A stretch of DNA of 64,000 bases. Origin: Streptomyces deccanensis. Lineage in GTDB: Bacteria > Actinomycetota > Actinomycetes > Streptomycetales > Streptomycetaceae. Position numbers and translations under genes: made by a program. Below are positions 25,725 to 34,081 of the stretch, one piece after another (position 1 is the first letter of the stretch; every line of letters begins with the position of its first letter). The notes beneath the pieces were generated by a model, which saw only the letters and a list, made by a program, of their open reading frames with translations, was not told where the DNA came from and made no database searches. The stretch spans positions 868,001 through 932,000 of the forward strand of contig NZ_CP092431.1 of the NCBI RefSeq assembly GCF_022385335.1, read 5' to 3'.

Positions 25725-26584
25725 CGACGGCCTGCCAGGAAATCGGCGCAGAGCCGGTTGAAGAGGCCGGCGCGCTCCCACTGCACCCAGTGGCCGGTGT
25801 TGGCGACCTCGTACAGGTCGCAGTTGGGCATGCGCTCAGCCAGCATCCGGCCGCCGGACGGCCGGTTGACCTTGTCCGCCGCTCCCCACAGCACCAGCGT
25901 CGGCACGGGCAGACGGTTCAGACGCTTGTCGCGGGTGAAGTCCATCCTCCACACGGTGCGCAGGTCCTTGGGGCGCTGCAGCGGCGGGCTGGCGATCACC
26001 TCCGGGTCGATGCTCGCCTCGTAGCGGGCGTCGATGACCGAGTCGGGCACCTGGGCGGCGTTGAAGACCAGGTAGTCGCGGACGAACTTCTCCAGCTTCA
26101 GCCGCGAGGGCCCGTCCCCGGTGTAGTAGTTGAGCAGGCTGTTCAGGCCCGGCGTGGGGAGGGCGCGGGTGGTGCCGATGCCGCCGGGGCCCATGAGGAC
26201 CATGCGGTCGACCCGGTCGGGGGTGTCCAGGGCCAGGCGGAGGGCGCAGGCACCGCCGTAGGAGTTGCCGACCAGGTGGGCCTTGTCCAGGCCGAGTCGG
26301 TCGAGGACGCCGCGGATGCCGTGGGCGAGGGAACCGAACGGGTCGGTGAGGTCGATGCCCTTGCTGCTGCGGCCGTAGCCGGGCAGGTCGGGCACGAGGA
26401 CCCGGTATTCCTTGGCCAACTCGGCGATGTTGCGGCTGTAGTTGGAGACGCCCGAGGCGCCCGGGCCGCCGCCGTGGAGCAGCAGCGCGGGCGGGCCGTC
26501 ACCCGTCTCCGCGACGAAGATCTTCTTGCTGCCGATGTCGAGGGTGTACTCCTGCATCTCCGGCAGGTCGGTCTGCGTGGTCAT
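25721..26584 (-). CDS. Meta-cleavage product C-C hydrolase (BphD/MhpC family)
   Basis: 287 residues. LLLHGGGPGASG is the diagnostic oxyanion loop of C-C bond hydrolases. The nucleophile is S108 in GNSYGG, the acid is in VLWGAADKVNR, and the His is in ANTGHWVQWE. It cleaves the ring-fission product to 2-hydroxypenta-2,4-dienoate and a carboxylic acid. It is directly coupled (ATGA) to the dioxygenase and lies 8 bp from the monooxygenase gene upstream, making the three-gene ring-cleavage operon. Confidence 0.9.
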   Translation of the reverse strand: MTTQTDLPEMQEYTLDIGSKKIFVAETGDGPPALLLHGGGPGASGVSNYSRNIAELAKEYRVLVPDLPGYGRSSKGIDLTDPFGSLAHGIRGVLDRLGLDKAHLVGNSYGGACALRLALDTPDRVDRMVLMGPGGIGTTRALPTPGLNSLLNYYTGDGPSRLKLEKFVRDYLVFNAAQVPDSVIDARYEASIDPEVIASPPLQRPKDLRTVWRMDFTRDKRLNRLPVPTLVLWGAADKVNRPSGGRMLAERMPNCDLYEVANTGHWVQWERAGLFNRLCADFLAGRR

Positions 26585-26592
26585 GGTGATCC

Positions 26593-28194
26593 TCACGGTG
26601 CGGTCGTGGCGCTGGCCTGCGGGGCGGGAGTGAATCCCGCCGGGGGCGACGGGAGTTGGGCGCCGGTGGGCGCGGCCGCGTAGACGTAGGCGTCGGGGCG
26701 CAGGGCCAGGGTGGCCACGCGGTGCTCGGTCATCCAGGGCAGTAGGACGCCGTCGCTGTCGACGACCGCGCCCTCGGCCGGGCGGGAGCCCACCGGCAGG
26801 ACGGCCAGCGACGGAACGCCCAGGCGCCCCCACGCAGGCTGCGCGGTGGGCGGCCCGAGGTGCAGGAGCAGCCAGCGGCCGGCCAACGCGTCGTCCAGGC
26901 GGACGCGTTCGCCGTCGGGGCCGGTCACCCAGGGCTGGGGTATCTGGTGTCCGGACGCCTTGGTGCGGGGGCGGGCCTGGAAGCCGTCGCCGTAGTGGGC
27001 GACGGGGATCCAGTTGGAGTCCTGGAGCCAGGCGCTGACACCCCCCACGCGGTTCAGCACCGGCAGCACGGCATCGCGGATCCGGGTGACCGCACGGCGG
27101 CGCTCGGTGATGATCCGCCCGACGAACACCGCCCGCCTGGTGACCTCCTTGACGTGCGGTTTGCGCTCGGCCTCGTAGGAGTCGAGCACCGGCTCAGGCA
27201 GCTCGCCCCGCAGCACCGCGTCCAGCTTCCAGCACAGGTTGGCCACGTCGCGCACGCCGGCCGCCATACCCTGCCCGATCCACGGCGGCATGGCGTGGGC
27301 GGCGTCGCCTGCGAGGAAGACCCGGCCCACCCGGAAGCATGCGGCGAAGCGGACATGGTGGCTGTAGACGGTGGCGCGCAGGATCTTGATCTGGTCCCGG
27401 ACGATCCCGTACCGGGCCACCATCGAGTAGATCGCCTCGTCTGTCGTCAGGTACTTCTCGTCGTCGCCCGGCAAGATCGGGAACTCCCAGCGGTGGTGCC
27501 CGAGCGGGGTCGGGCAGTCCACGGCCGGCCGGGCCGGGTCGCAGCGGAAGCGCAGCCGGTCGTGATCCGGCCACGGCTTGAGCATCGCTGTGTCGATGAC
27601 CACCCAGCGGTCCTCGTACGTCCGCCCTTCGTAGCCCACGTTGAGCTGGGCGCGGGTGAGGCTGGAGCCACCGTCGGCCGCGATCACGTATTTCGCGCGC
27701 AGGCGTCGTACGGAGTCGTCGGTGGTGGACAGCGTGGTCAGTTCCACGCCGTCGGCGTCCTGCCGCAGGCGCAGGCACTCGTGCCGCAGCAACACCTCGA
27801 CGTTCGGGTAGCGGTCGACGCCGTCGCGCAGGACCTGCTCCAGCGCCGGCTGGTAGATGAACATCTGCGGCGGATGGCCGTGCCCGCGCGGCGTCGGGTG
27901 CGCGCTGAGGAAGGCGCGGCCGCGCGCGTCCACGAAGTCAAGCGGCCGCTCGGCCAGCATGTCCTGCTTGAGCTGCTCGGCCAGTCCGATGCGCTGCCAG
28001 ATCCGGACGACCTCCTCGTCCGTGGAGATCGCCCGCGCGCGGGAGAAGATCTCGGCATCGCGTTCGAGCACCACCACCCGGAGACCCATTCCGCCCAGCA
28101 GGTTCGCCGCGGTTACGCCTGTCGGTCCGTAGCCGATCACCGCTACGTCATACACATCGTCGTCGGCTCTGCCCTCGGCCCTGACTTCACTCAC
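26593..28194 (-). CDS. FAD-dependent aromatic hydroxylase (MhpA-like)
   Basis: 533 residues. VAVIGYGPTGVTAANLLGGMG is the FAD Rossmann motif, YVIAADGGSSLTRAQL is the DG motif, and VFLAGDAAHAMPPWIGQGMA is the GD motif, so this is a class A flavoprotein monooxygenase of the PheA/TfdB/MhpA type. MhpA hydroxylates 3-(3-hydroxyphenyl)propionate to the catechol that the next enzyme cleaves. GTG at 28194 is divergent from a TetR gene with a palindrome in between. The C-terminal thioredoxin-like region is of normal length. The phenylpropionate substrate is likely but not proven. Confidence 0.85.
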   Translation of the reverse strand: MSEVRAEGRADDDVYDVAVIGYGPTGVTAANLLGGMGLRVVVLERDAEIFSRARAISTDEEVVRIWQRIGLAEQLKQDMLAERPLDFVDARGRAFLSAHPTPRGHGHPPQMFIYQPALEQVLRDGVDRYPNVEVLLRHECLRLRQDADGVELTTLSTTDDSVRRLRAKYVIAADGGSSLTRAQLNVGYEGRTYEDRWVVIDTAMLKPWPDHDRLRFRCDPARPAVDCPTPLGHHRWEFPILPGDDEKYLTTDEAIYSMVARYGIVRDQIKILRATVYSHHVRFAACFRVGRVFLAGDAAHAMPPWIGQGMAAGVRDVANLCWKLDAVLRGELPEPVLDSYEAERKPHVKEVTRRAVFVGRIITERRRAVTRIRDAVLPVLNRVGGVSAWLQDSNWIPVAHYGDGFQARPRTKASGHQIPQPWVTGPDGERVRLDDALAGRWLLLHLGPPTAQPAWGRLGVPSLAVLPVGSRPAEGAVVDSDGVLLPWMTEHRVATLALRPDAYVYAAAPTGAQLPSPPAGFTPAPQASATTAP

Positions 28195-28245
28195 CAGGCC
28201 ACCTCACTGTCGTCCCTGTCGCACGGCTCTTGCTGTAGCGGTCAC

Positions 28246-28255
28246 TCCAATTGGA
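28246..28255. promoter_or_regulatory. Palindrome between MhpA-like gene and TetR gene
   Basis: TCCAATTGGA is a perfect 10-bp palindrome in the 127-bp divergent gap; symmetry continues with about 10 of 13 matches per side from 28238 to 28263. It is the likely operator for the adjacent TetR. Confidence 0.45.
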
Positions 28256-28321
28256 ATGGTCGCTACGCTAAGCTTCGTGTCGGGTACGGTCAAGAGCCCG
28301 GGACTGGGAGGGACAGAGCTG

Positions 28322-28954
28322 ATGCCGAGTGCACAGACAGCGCGAAAGAAGCGCGCGAACGGGGTCGAGTCGCGGCAGCGCATCCTGGACGCCACGGTCG
28401 ACATCGCCGGGGAACGCGGATACGAGGGCACGTCCATCGCGGCCGTGAGCACCAAGTGCGGGCTCCCCGCCAGCTCGATCTACTGGCACTTCAAGGACAA
28501 GGACGACCTGATCGCCGCGGTCATCGAACGCAGCTTCGAGACCTGGCTGGCTGCCGTCGAGCTGCCGGACGAAGAGACCGGCACGCCCTTGGAGCGGGTC
28601 ACAACCATGGCGGCGAATGTCGCGAAGTCCCTGGTCGACGAGCCGGACTTTCTGCGCCTCGGCCTCATGCTCGCTCTTGAACGGCGGCCGGCGGAGCCCC
28701 GCGGCCGGGCGGTGTTCCTTCAGGTCCGCGGCACCGCGAGCCAGCGGATCGCCGACGTGATCGGGAGCCTGTTCCCGGCCCTGGACGACGATGCCGTACG
28801 CAAGCTCAGCGTCTACGCCGTCGCGGGCGCCGACGGCCTGTTCGTTCAGCGGGAGATCGCCGGCGACAGTATCGACCTGGTCGCGATGTTCGAAATGCAC
28901 GCGCGGCTCGTCTATGACGCGGCGGTCCGCATGGCCGCGGAAGCCGACGCATGA
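28322..28954 (+). CDS. TetR-family transcriptional regulator
   Basis: 210 residues from ATG at 28322, which follows GGGAGG; the longer in-frame start would run into the operator region. The HTH is RILDATVDIAGERGYEGTSIAAVSTKCGLPASSIYWHFKDKDDLIAAVI. The C-terminal domain with GTPLERVTTMAANVAKSL is common in actinobacterial regulators of aromatic and lipid genes. It is divergent from the hydroxylase operon and overlaps the second hydratase gene (ATGA), so it probably controls both units, as ring-cleavage regulators do. Confidence 0.8.
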   Translation: MPSAQTARKKRANGVESRQRILDATVDIAGERGYEGTSIAAVSTKCGLPASSIYWHFKDKDDLIAAVIERSFETWLAAVELPDEETGTPLERVTTMAANVAKSLVDEPDFLRLGLMLALERRPAEPRGRAVFLQVRGTASQRIADVIGSLFPALDDDAVRKLSVYAVAGADGLFVQREIAGDSIDLVAMFEMHARLVYDAAVRMAAEADA

Positions 28955-29739
28955 CTCTGAACACCGAGCAACGCGCGATGGCCGCACGACTACTGCGCGA
29001 CGCGGAGCATCACATCGCCCCGATCGAGCCGCTCTCGTCCCTGCTGCCCGGGCTGGACCTGAGCGACGCCTACGCGATCCAGCGGGACAACATCGCCCGT
29101 CGCCTGGCCGACGGCGCGTCCGTGGTCGGCCACAAAATCGGGCTGACCTCGGCCGCCATGCAACAGCTCCTCGGCGTTGGCGAGCCCGACTTCGGTCACC
29201 TTTTGAACGACATGGTGCACCGCGACGGTGCGCCGGTCTTCGCCGGCCAGTACTGCCGGCCGCGCATCGAACCGGAGATCTGTTTCCGCCTCGCCCGGCC
29301 CTTGCTCGGCCCGGCCATCACCGTCCAGGACGTTCTCGACGCCACCGACGCGGTCGCGCCCGCCCTGGAGATCGCCGACAGCCGGATCCAGGACTGGAAG
29401 ATCACGCTGGTCGACACGGTTGCTGACAACGCCAGCTCCGCGGGTCTGATCTGCGGCCCATGGATGGCCCTGGCCGACTCGCCCGACCTCGCCTCCGTCA
29501 CTGTCGACCTGCTCGTCGACGGTGCATGCGTCGCCTCGGGCCGCGGGCGCGAGGTACTGGGCCATCCGGCGGCCGCGGTGGCCTGGCTCGCCAACACCCT
29601 CGCCGCGTTCAGCACCAGCCTGGCCCCCGGAGAGATCGTGCTGCCCGGTGCCATGACCGAAGCCCCCTTCGTCACTGCCGGGCAGGGGGTCGAGGCCCGC
29701 TTCAGCGGCCTCCGCCCGGTGTCGGCGTCCTTCGTCTGA
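28951..29739 (+). CDS. 2-oxopent-4-enoate hydratase, second copy
   Basis: 262 residues. It has the same MhpD-type framework as the gene at 19711: VVGHKIGLTSAAMQQLLGVGEPDFGHLL, RIEPEICFRLARPL with the acidic metal site, and VAPALEIADSRIQDWKITLV. The two are clearly diverged paralogues rather than a recent duplication. It may hydrate the same dienoate under separate control, or a substituted analogue such as a 5-methyl derivative (or a 4-oxalocrotonate, whose decarboxylase/hydratase belong to the same family). It starts inside the TetR stop codon (ATGA), so regulator and enzyme are coupled. Confidence 0.85.
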   Translation: MTLNTEQRAMAARLLRDAEHHIAPIEPLSSLLPGLDLSDAYAIQRDNIARRLADGASVVGHKIGLTSAAMQQLLGVGEPDFGHLLNDMVHRDGAPVFAGQYCRPRIEPEICFRLARPLLGPAITVQDVLDATDAVAPALEIADSRIQDWKITLVDTVADNASSAGLICGPWMALADSPDLASVTVDLLVDGACVASGRGREVLGHPAAAVAWLANTLAAFSTSLAPGEIVLPGAMTEAPFVTAGQGVEARFSGLRPVSASFV

Positions 29740-29742
29740 GGC

Positions 29743-29787
29743 CGGTCGCTGCCGCCGTCGGCACCAGCCAGGGAAGGCGGCCGACCG
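29743..29787. terminator. Bidirectional hairpin between convergent genes
   Basis: CGGTCGCTGCCGCC (29743-29756) pairs with GGCGGCCGACCG (29776-29787), with one bulge and a 19-nt loop. It sits between the convergent hydratase and amidohydrolase genes. No U-tract is evident, as is usual in Streptomyces. Confidence 0.45.
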
Positions 29788-29790
29788 TGA

Positions 29791-30732
29791 TCACGCCCCC
29801 GCGAGCCGCGGGAACAGAACTTCCGCGCTGCCACGGTTGATCGCGTCGAGCTGGCCGGGCTCGAAGCCCTCGTAACCGTCGAGCAGGGAGTCGAGGAGGC
29901 CGCCGGCCTCCTCCGGGGCGAACGGGAAGTCGCTGCCGTAGAGGATGTGCCCGGGTGCCGCGAAGGCCAGCAGGGAGGGCAGGGCGGCGGGCGTGCTGGA
30001 CAGCGCGGTGTCGAAGTAGAAGCGCTGAAGGTCCGTCAGAATGCCCATCGGCGTCGTCCCGGGGTTGAACTGGGCGCCGCCGGCGAACCGCCAGGCGGCG
30101 TAGGGCAGGAAACCCCCCGCATGGGAGAGGATCACCTTCATGCGGGTATGACGGCTCATCACCCCGTTGAGCGTCATGTGCACCGCGGTGCGCGTGGTGT
30201 CGAAGGGGAAGTCGAGCAGAGGGCCGGGCATGCCGTCCAGCATCGGAAGGGGCGGTGCGTCGGGGTGGATGAACACCACCGCGCCGCGGGCGTCGAGTTC
30301 GGCCCACAGCGGCTCGTACGCCTTGTCCCCGAGGTAGCGGCCCCGGACGTTGGACATCAGCACCACTCCGTCGGCACGCAGCTCGTCCAGTGCGTAGGCG
30401 GCCTCGGCGAGCGCGCCGTCGACGTCCGGCAGCGGGAGAGCGGCGAAGAAGCCGAACCGGTCGGGCCGGTCCTTGGCCAGCTCCGCGGCGTACTCGTTGG
30501 CGGCGCGGGCGACCTTGCGGGCTTCGGCGTCGTCGCCGAAGTGGGTGCCGGGCGAGCTGATCGAGAGGATGCCGGTGGCGATCGACCGGCGGTCCATCAT
30601 TGCGATGGCGCTTTCCGCGTCCCACGCGGGAGTGGGCCAGCCTGCGGCTGTCGCGCCGTGGCTGTCCATCACGTCCCGGTAGGCCGACGGGATGAGGTGC
30701 TGATGGACATCGATGCGGTACGGAGAGGACAT
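29791..30732 (-). CDS. Amidohydrolase of the ACMSD family (aromatic decarboxylase-like)
   Basis: 313 residues without a signal peptide. It begins YRIDVHQHLIPSAYRD (metal HxH), then VVFIHPDAPPLP, VILSHAGGFLPY and ILYGSDFPFA with the remaining metal ligands. Its size and order of motifs fit the ACMSD/gamma-resorcylate and 6-methylsalicylate decarboxylase group. It may decarboxylate an aromatic acid into a phenol that enters the pathway. It is divergent from the MarR gene with an A+T-rich palindrome between them. The secreted paralogue at 22901 keeps the same motifs. Confidence 0.8.
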   Translation of the reverse strand: MSSPYRIDVHQHLIPSAYRDVMDSHGATAAGWPTPAWDAESAIAMMDRRSIATGILSISSPGTHFGDDAEARKVARAANEYAAELAKDRPDRFGFFAALPLPDVDGALAEAAYALDELRADGVVLMSNVRGRYLGDKAYEPLWAELDARGAVVFIHPDAPPLPMLDGMPGPLLDFPFDTTRTAVHMTLNGVMSRHTRMKVILSHAGGFLPYAAWRFAGGAQFNPGTTPMGILTDLQRFYFDTALSSTPAALPSLLAFAAPGHILYGSDFPFAPEEAGGLLDSLLDGYEGFEPGQLDAINRGSAEVLFPRLAGA

Positions 30733-30749
30733 TACTTCTCTCGCCTCCT

Positions 30750-30771
30750 AATATTTAGGTGGCTAATTATT
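30750..30771. promoter_or_regulatory. MarR-type operator in divergent gap
   Basis: AATATTTAG-GTGG-CTAATTATT is an inverted repeat with 8 of 9 matching arm positions, 18 bp before the amidohydrolase start and 21 bp before the MarR start. MarR proteins bind A+T-rich repeats of this size. It is strikingly A+T-rich in this genome. Confidence 0.5.
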
Positions 30772-30792
30772 GTGCTGGTAAGTTACCCCTTC

Positions 30793-31272
30793 ATGGGCAG
30801 CGAACACAACACCGAGCACGTCATGACCGATCGCGACGTCAGCGGAGAGGAGATCGCGCGGGCCGCCGACGCGTTGTTCGCCGCGATGCGACGGGCCCGT
30901 TCGGCAGGCGCCGAGCGGATTGGCGGGCTCTCCCTGGCCCAGGTCGCACTGCTTGAACCACTGGCTACGGAGACGGACATCCCGGTGGGCCACCTGGCGA
31001 GCAGCGCGGACGTCAGCGTCCCCACCGCCACCCGCATGCTGCAGCAGCTGGAGAGGAAGGGCATCGTCGTGCGCCGCCGGTCCCCCGAGGACGAGCGACG
31101 GGTCCTGGTCGGACTCACACCCGAGGGAGCCGAGGTGCTGGCCACGCTCCGCTCCCGGCTGCGGGAGCGCCAGCTCCGCGCCTATGAGGCGTTCACGCCG
31201 GCCGAGCGCACTCAGCTCGTCAGCCTCCTGCGCCGCCTGACCGGACTCGTCTCCGACACTGACTCGGACTGA
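30793..31272 (+). CDS. MarR-family transcriptional regulator
   Basis: 159 residues from ATG at 30793 (a shorter start at 30823 is possible). The winged helix is IPVGHLASSADVSVPTATRMLQQLERKGIVVRRRSPEDERRVLVGLTPEG, the D-x-R wing motif of MarR. It is divergent from the ACMSD-like gene and shares the gap with the AATATTTAG repeat. MarR regulators of aromatic catabolism usually release DNA on binding the phenolic substrate or its CoA ester; ligand unknown here. Confidence 0.85.
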   Translation: MGSEHNTEHVMTDRDVSGEEIARAADALFAAMRRARSAGAERIGGLSLAQVALLEPLATETDIPVGHLASSADVSVPTATRMLQQLERKGIVVRRRSPEDERRVLVGLTPEGAEVLATLRSRLRERQLRAYEAFTPAERTQLVSLLRRLTGLVSDTDSD

Positions 31273-31839
31273 TGGCGCCGCAAGCGACAGTGGCGTACTC
31301 AACGTTGCGACAGCTTCGGACGCCCGCGCCGAAGTTCACTGCGCTTCTCCCCAAGAGCCCGAACACAAAAGACTCACTCGGCGCCGCACGCTGACCTCTT
31401 CGGAGTCATGAAGACAGCCATTTGGCGGCTCAGTCGACAACGGCCTCCGCGGTGACCGTGGCCGCGACGTCCTCTACCACGACCCGCGCCTGCTTCTTGG
31501 ATACACCCGGCCGCTTCCGGCCTCGCCATCGCCGTCGGCCCCGTCGTCGCCGACTGGACCAGCGATTCTTGGTGCTCGACGGTCGGCAGGAAGCACGGCT
31601 TAAACAGCGAGGGACCGGGGGCCGCCGCACCCGCTCTGCCGGACGGCAGCCTCGTGCTGGCCGCCCAACAACAGCACCCCCCTTGCCGACAGAGACTGAC
31701 CGCGACCGGCCGCGCCGAGGCGCGAGGCGTGGGTTCCGCAGCGCGGAGTCCGCCCTCGGCGCCTGCACAACCAGGCGTACGCTGGTACGAGGCGGGGGCG
31801 CCGGGCGCGTGCCTCCACTGGCGAACACGGAGGTGGGTC
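31273..31839. other. 567-bp gap, no convincing gene
   Basis: Between the MarR gene and the alpha/beta-hydrolase effector. No ORF in either strand matches a family I recognise. A minus-strand frame ending SKKQARVVVEDVAATVTAEA is coding-like but too short to name. This gap separates the catabolic region from the conflict-type island. Confidence 0.4.
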
Positions 31840-32778
31840 GTGGCCCAGGCCAATGGACAGATCGGGGTGGTCCTCGTACACGGGCTCCTCTCCTCGCCTG
31901 ACGTGTGGGCCCCCTTCCAGAAGTTGCTCGACACGGACCGTGAGTTGTCCTTCGTCACCCCACTCCCCTTCGAGTACTCGACCCCGTACTTCCGCTTCAA
32001 CCCGCTGCGCCGCATCCCCTCCTTCGACGACATCGCCGACAGCCTGCAGATGTTCCTGCGGGTGGAGGCGGGGGCCTTCGACGACATCGTCCTCGTCTCG
32101 CACAGCCAAGGCGGTCTGATCGTCCAGCGCCACCTCCACCGCATGCTGAGCGCGGGCCGCGGCGCCGAACTCACCCGGATTCGGTTGGTCTGTACGTTCG
32201 CCTGCCCCAACTCCGGTGCGGAGCTGCTGCATACGTTCCGCCGCCGTTTCGTGCGCAAGCACCCGCAGGAGCGCGAGCTGCGCCCGCTCAACGCTCTCGT
32301 CGCTGAGGCCCACAGCACCGTCATCAACCGCGTCGTCCATGCGGAACGGGCCACCGCGAGCACCTGCCCCATCCCCTTCCGTGTCTACGCCGGTGAGTCC
32401 GACAACATCGTCACGCCGACCTCCGCGCGCGGTGCCTTCCCCGGCGCGGGCGTCCTGCCCGGAGACCATTCGACCCTCGTGCGTCCCGACTCGGTCACCC
32501 ACCGCTCCTACACCACCTTGCGAGGGGACCTGCTGTTCGCCCGCGACCGGGCCCGCGAGGCAGTACGGTCCTCGGCCCCAGCACCGTCGTCGCCTGCCCC
32601 GGAACCGGTACGGGACGAGCGTCGAGCGGAGCGGAATCAGCCGAGCATCCGCATCCAGGAGAACAACGCGTCGGACAACAGCCAGGTGTTCGCGGTCCAG
32701 GACGGCAGGATCGACGTCCACCAGGGCCCCCAGCCTCCCTCCCCGGGACCGTCAGGCGGAGCGGAGGAGCCCGCCTAG
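31840..32778 (+). CDS. Alpha/beta-hydrolase effector with C-terminal signalling-type motif
   Basis: 312 residues from GTG at 31840, which has GGAGG six bases upstream. GVVLVHGLLSSPDVW is the HG oxyanion loop and LVSHSQGGLIV carries Ser89 of a lipase/esterase-like triad; CTFACPNSGAELL is the following strand. This is the 'DUF676/PGAP1-like' serine hydrolase style seen as the lipase effector of conflict systems. The tail is disordered and ends in NNASDNSQVFAVQDGRIDVH (275-294), a motif related to the end of the 151-residue protein at 33470. Neighbouring NTPases carry a similar motif at their N termini. Probable role: membrane-lipid or ester cleavage when the sensor is triggered (inference). Confidence 0.65.
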   Translation: MAQANGQIGVVLVHGLLSSPDVWAPFQKLLDTDRELSFVTPLPFEYSTPYFRFNPLRRIPSFDDIADSLQMFLRVEAGAFDDIVLVSHSQGGLIVQRHLHRMLSAGRGAELTRIRLVCTFACPNSGAELLHTFRRRFVRKHPQERELRPLNALVAEAHSTVINRVVHAERATASTCPIPFRVYAGESDNIVTPTSARGAFPGAGVLPGDHSTLVRPDSVTHRSYTTLRGDLLFARDRAREAVRSSAPAPSSPAPEPVRDERRAERNQPSIRIQENNASDNSQVFAVQDGRIDVHQGPQPPSPGPSGGAEEPA

Positions 32779-32816
32779 TTCGCGCTCGTGCGCCGCACGG
32801 TTCGCGCTCGTGCGCT

Positions 32817-33473
32817 TCACGCCGGCTCTTCGCCGACGGCGGTCTGCTCCAGGCGGTGCGCCGAGGCGCTCGCCTGATGGTTCGCCAGCACCCCGCGGAT
32901 CTCCAACCAGGGGTCGAGCCGTTCTGCCGTCAGCAGCACCCGGGCCGGGACCCCGGCCCGGTGCAGCAGGGCATTGCTGAACAGCCAGATCAGATGGCTG
33001 GACGGCCAGCGGTCGGCGCGCTCCACGATCATCAGGAGCCCCGCGCCTCCACGCCCGGCGGCGTGCTCCATGAACCGTGCGCTCGCTTCGGCGGTCGCCG
33101 ATCCGTGCACGGCCGCGGCCACGCTCCACCCGGCGGCAACCGAACCGGTGGCGAACCGGGCGGTCAACCGTCTCTTGTCCTCGGCGTGCGAACCGTGCAG
33201 CCACAGCATCGCCAGCCGGGACGACGTGTCGCGCCATTCTTCGAGCCGGGCCACATCCCGTACGCGGTCGCCGTATTCGGCTTCCTCGGGCCGCTCCGCA
33301 GACGGGGACGGGGACGGGGGCGGCCAGGCTCGCAACCGGTAGACCGGCTTCCCGTCGCCGAACACATGCACGTCGGCTTCCAGAGCCCCGTACGCGAACC
33401 CTCCTGCCGCTGCGATGTACTGTTCCGCGCGCCCCGGATCCACCTCGCTCCCCACGTCACGGCGTTCCTTCAC
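32817..33473 (-). CDS. Short, degenerate STAND-type NTPase domain protein
   Basis: 218 residues from GTG at 33473, overlapping the stop of the upstream gene (GTGA). Residues 24-45, GGFAYGALEADVHVFGDG and beyond, match the N terminus of the 1051-residue STAND protein (17 of 26 identical). The P-loop position reads HGSHAEDKRRL with no GK[ST], and Walker B reads LLMIVERADRW where the paralogue has LLLIVDYADRW. So ATP binding is probably lost. It lacks TPRs and NB-ARC helical parts. It may be an inhibitory or adaptor paralogue, or a decayed sensor with an open frame. Confidence 0.6.
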   Translation of the reverse strand: MKERRDVGSEVDPGRAEQYIAAAGGFAYGALEADVHVFGDGKPVYRLRAWPPPSPSPSAERPEEAEYGDRVRDVARLEEWRDTSSRLAMLWLHGSHAEDKRRLTARFATGSVAAGWSVAAAVHGSATAEASARFMEHAAGRGGAGLLMIVERADRWPSSHLIWLFSNALLHRAGVPARVLLTAERLDPWLEIRGVLANHQASASAHRLEQTAVGEEPA

Positions 33474-33925
33474 TCCTGAGGTCCGGTGTCGGTCCGGGCC
33501 CGGCGCCGACCGGGTTCGTCCTGGTGCACGATGACATTCCCTCTCATGGCCTGGAACAGCTGCGCGTTGTCTTTCGCGATGCCGTTCTGCACCCACGTCT
33601 GCTGGGCTTGCGGCAGCGCCGACTCCAACCGGGCGATCAGCACCCTCAGTTCGTCCACCAAACCGGGGTGATCCGTCAGTAGCGACTCCAATTCCAGCTG
33701 CCACACCGGGGCGAGGACGGCACGCACACGCTCGGCGTCGGCCGACCGGGCGACCAGCGCGGCGTTGCTGTCCAGTTGAGCCTCCACGATGGCCGACTGC
33801 TCCTCGCTCCGGCGGGCGAAGAGCCGCACCGTGCCCTCGCGCGCGATCGGCCACGCTTCGGTTGCCATGGCCGCCACAACCGTTGAGCCGCCGGTCAGGG
33901 CCAGAAGTTCCATCGATTTCGCCAT
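33470..33925 (-). CDS. Small N-terminally hydrophobic protein with C-terminal signalling-type motif
   Basis: 151 residues. The N terminus MELLALTGGSTVVAAMATEAW may be a membrane-inserting or hydrophobic helix; the middle (40-110) is helical and Ala/Glu-rich. Residues 113-134, NGIAKDNAQLFQAMRGNVIV and HQ, align without gaps to the effector motif (9 of 22 identical: A, D, N, Q, F, G, V, H, Q). Many Streptomyces genomes have such small 'GGSTVVAAMATE' proteins beside NLR-like genes. Start ATG has AAGGAG ten bases upstream. It is coupled to the degenerate NTPase gene and divergent from the STAND gene. Confidence 0.6.
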   Translation of the reverse strand: MAKSMELLALTGGSTVVAAMATEAWPIAREGTVRLFARRSEEQSAIVEAQLDSNAALVARSADAERVRAVLAPVWQLELESLLTDHPGLVDELRVLIARLESALPQAQQTWVQNGIAKDNAQLFQAMRGNVIVHQDEPGRRRARTDTGPQE

Positions 33926-34081
33926 AGCGTTGCGCTCCTTGAGCCAGCTGTTCGTCCAGTCCGTGCGACGGCACGGAGGTGACGTACGGGAAAGGACGCG
34001 GAAAGCGCGGCATCGGGTTCCCCTCGCGGCGACTGGTAGATTCGCCCACCACGCCGGAACGAAGCACCCGGGGGGCCACGC

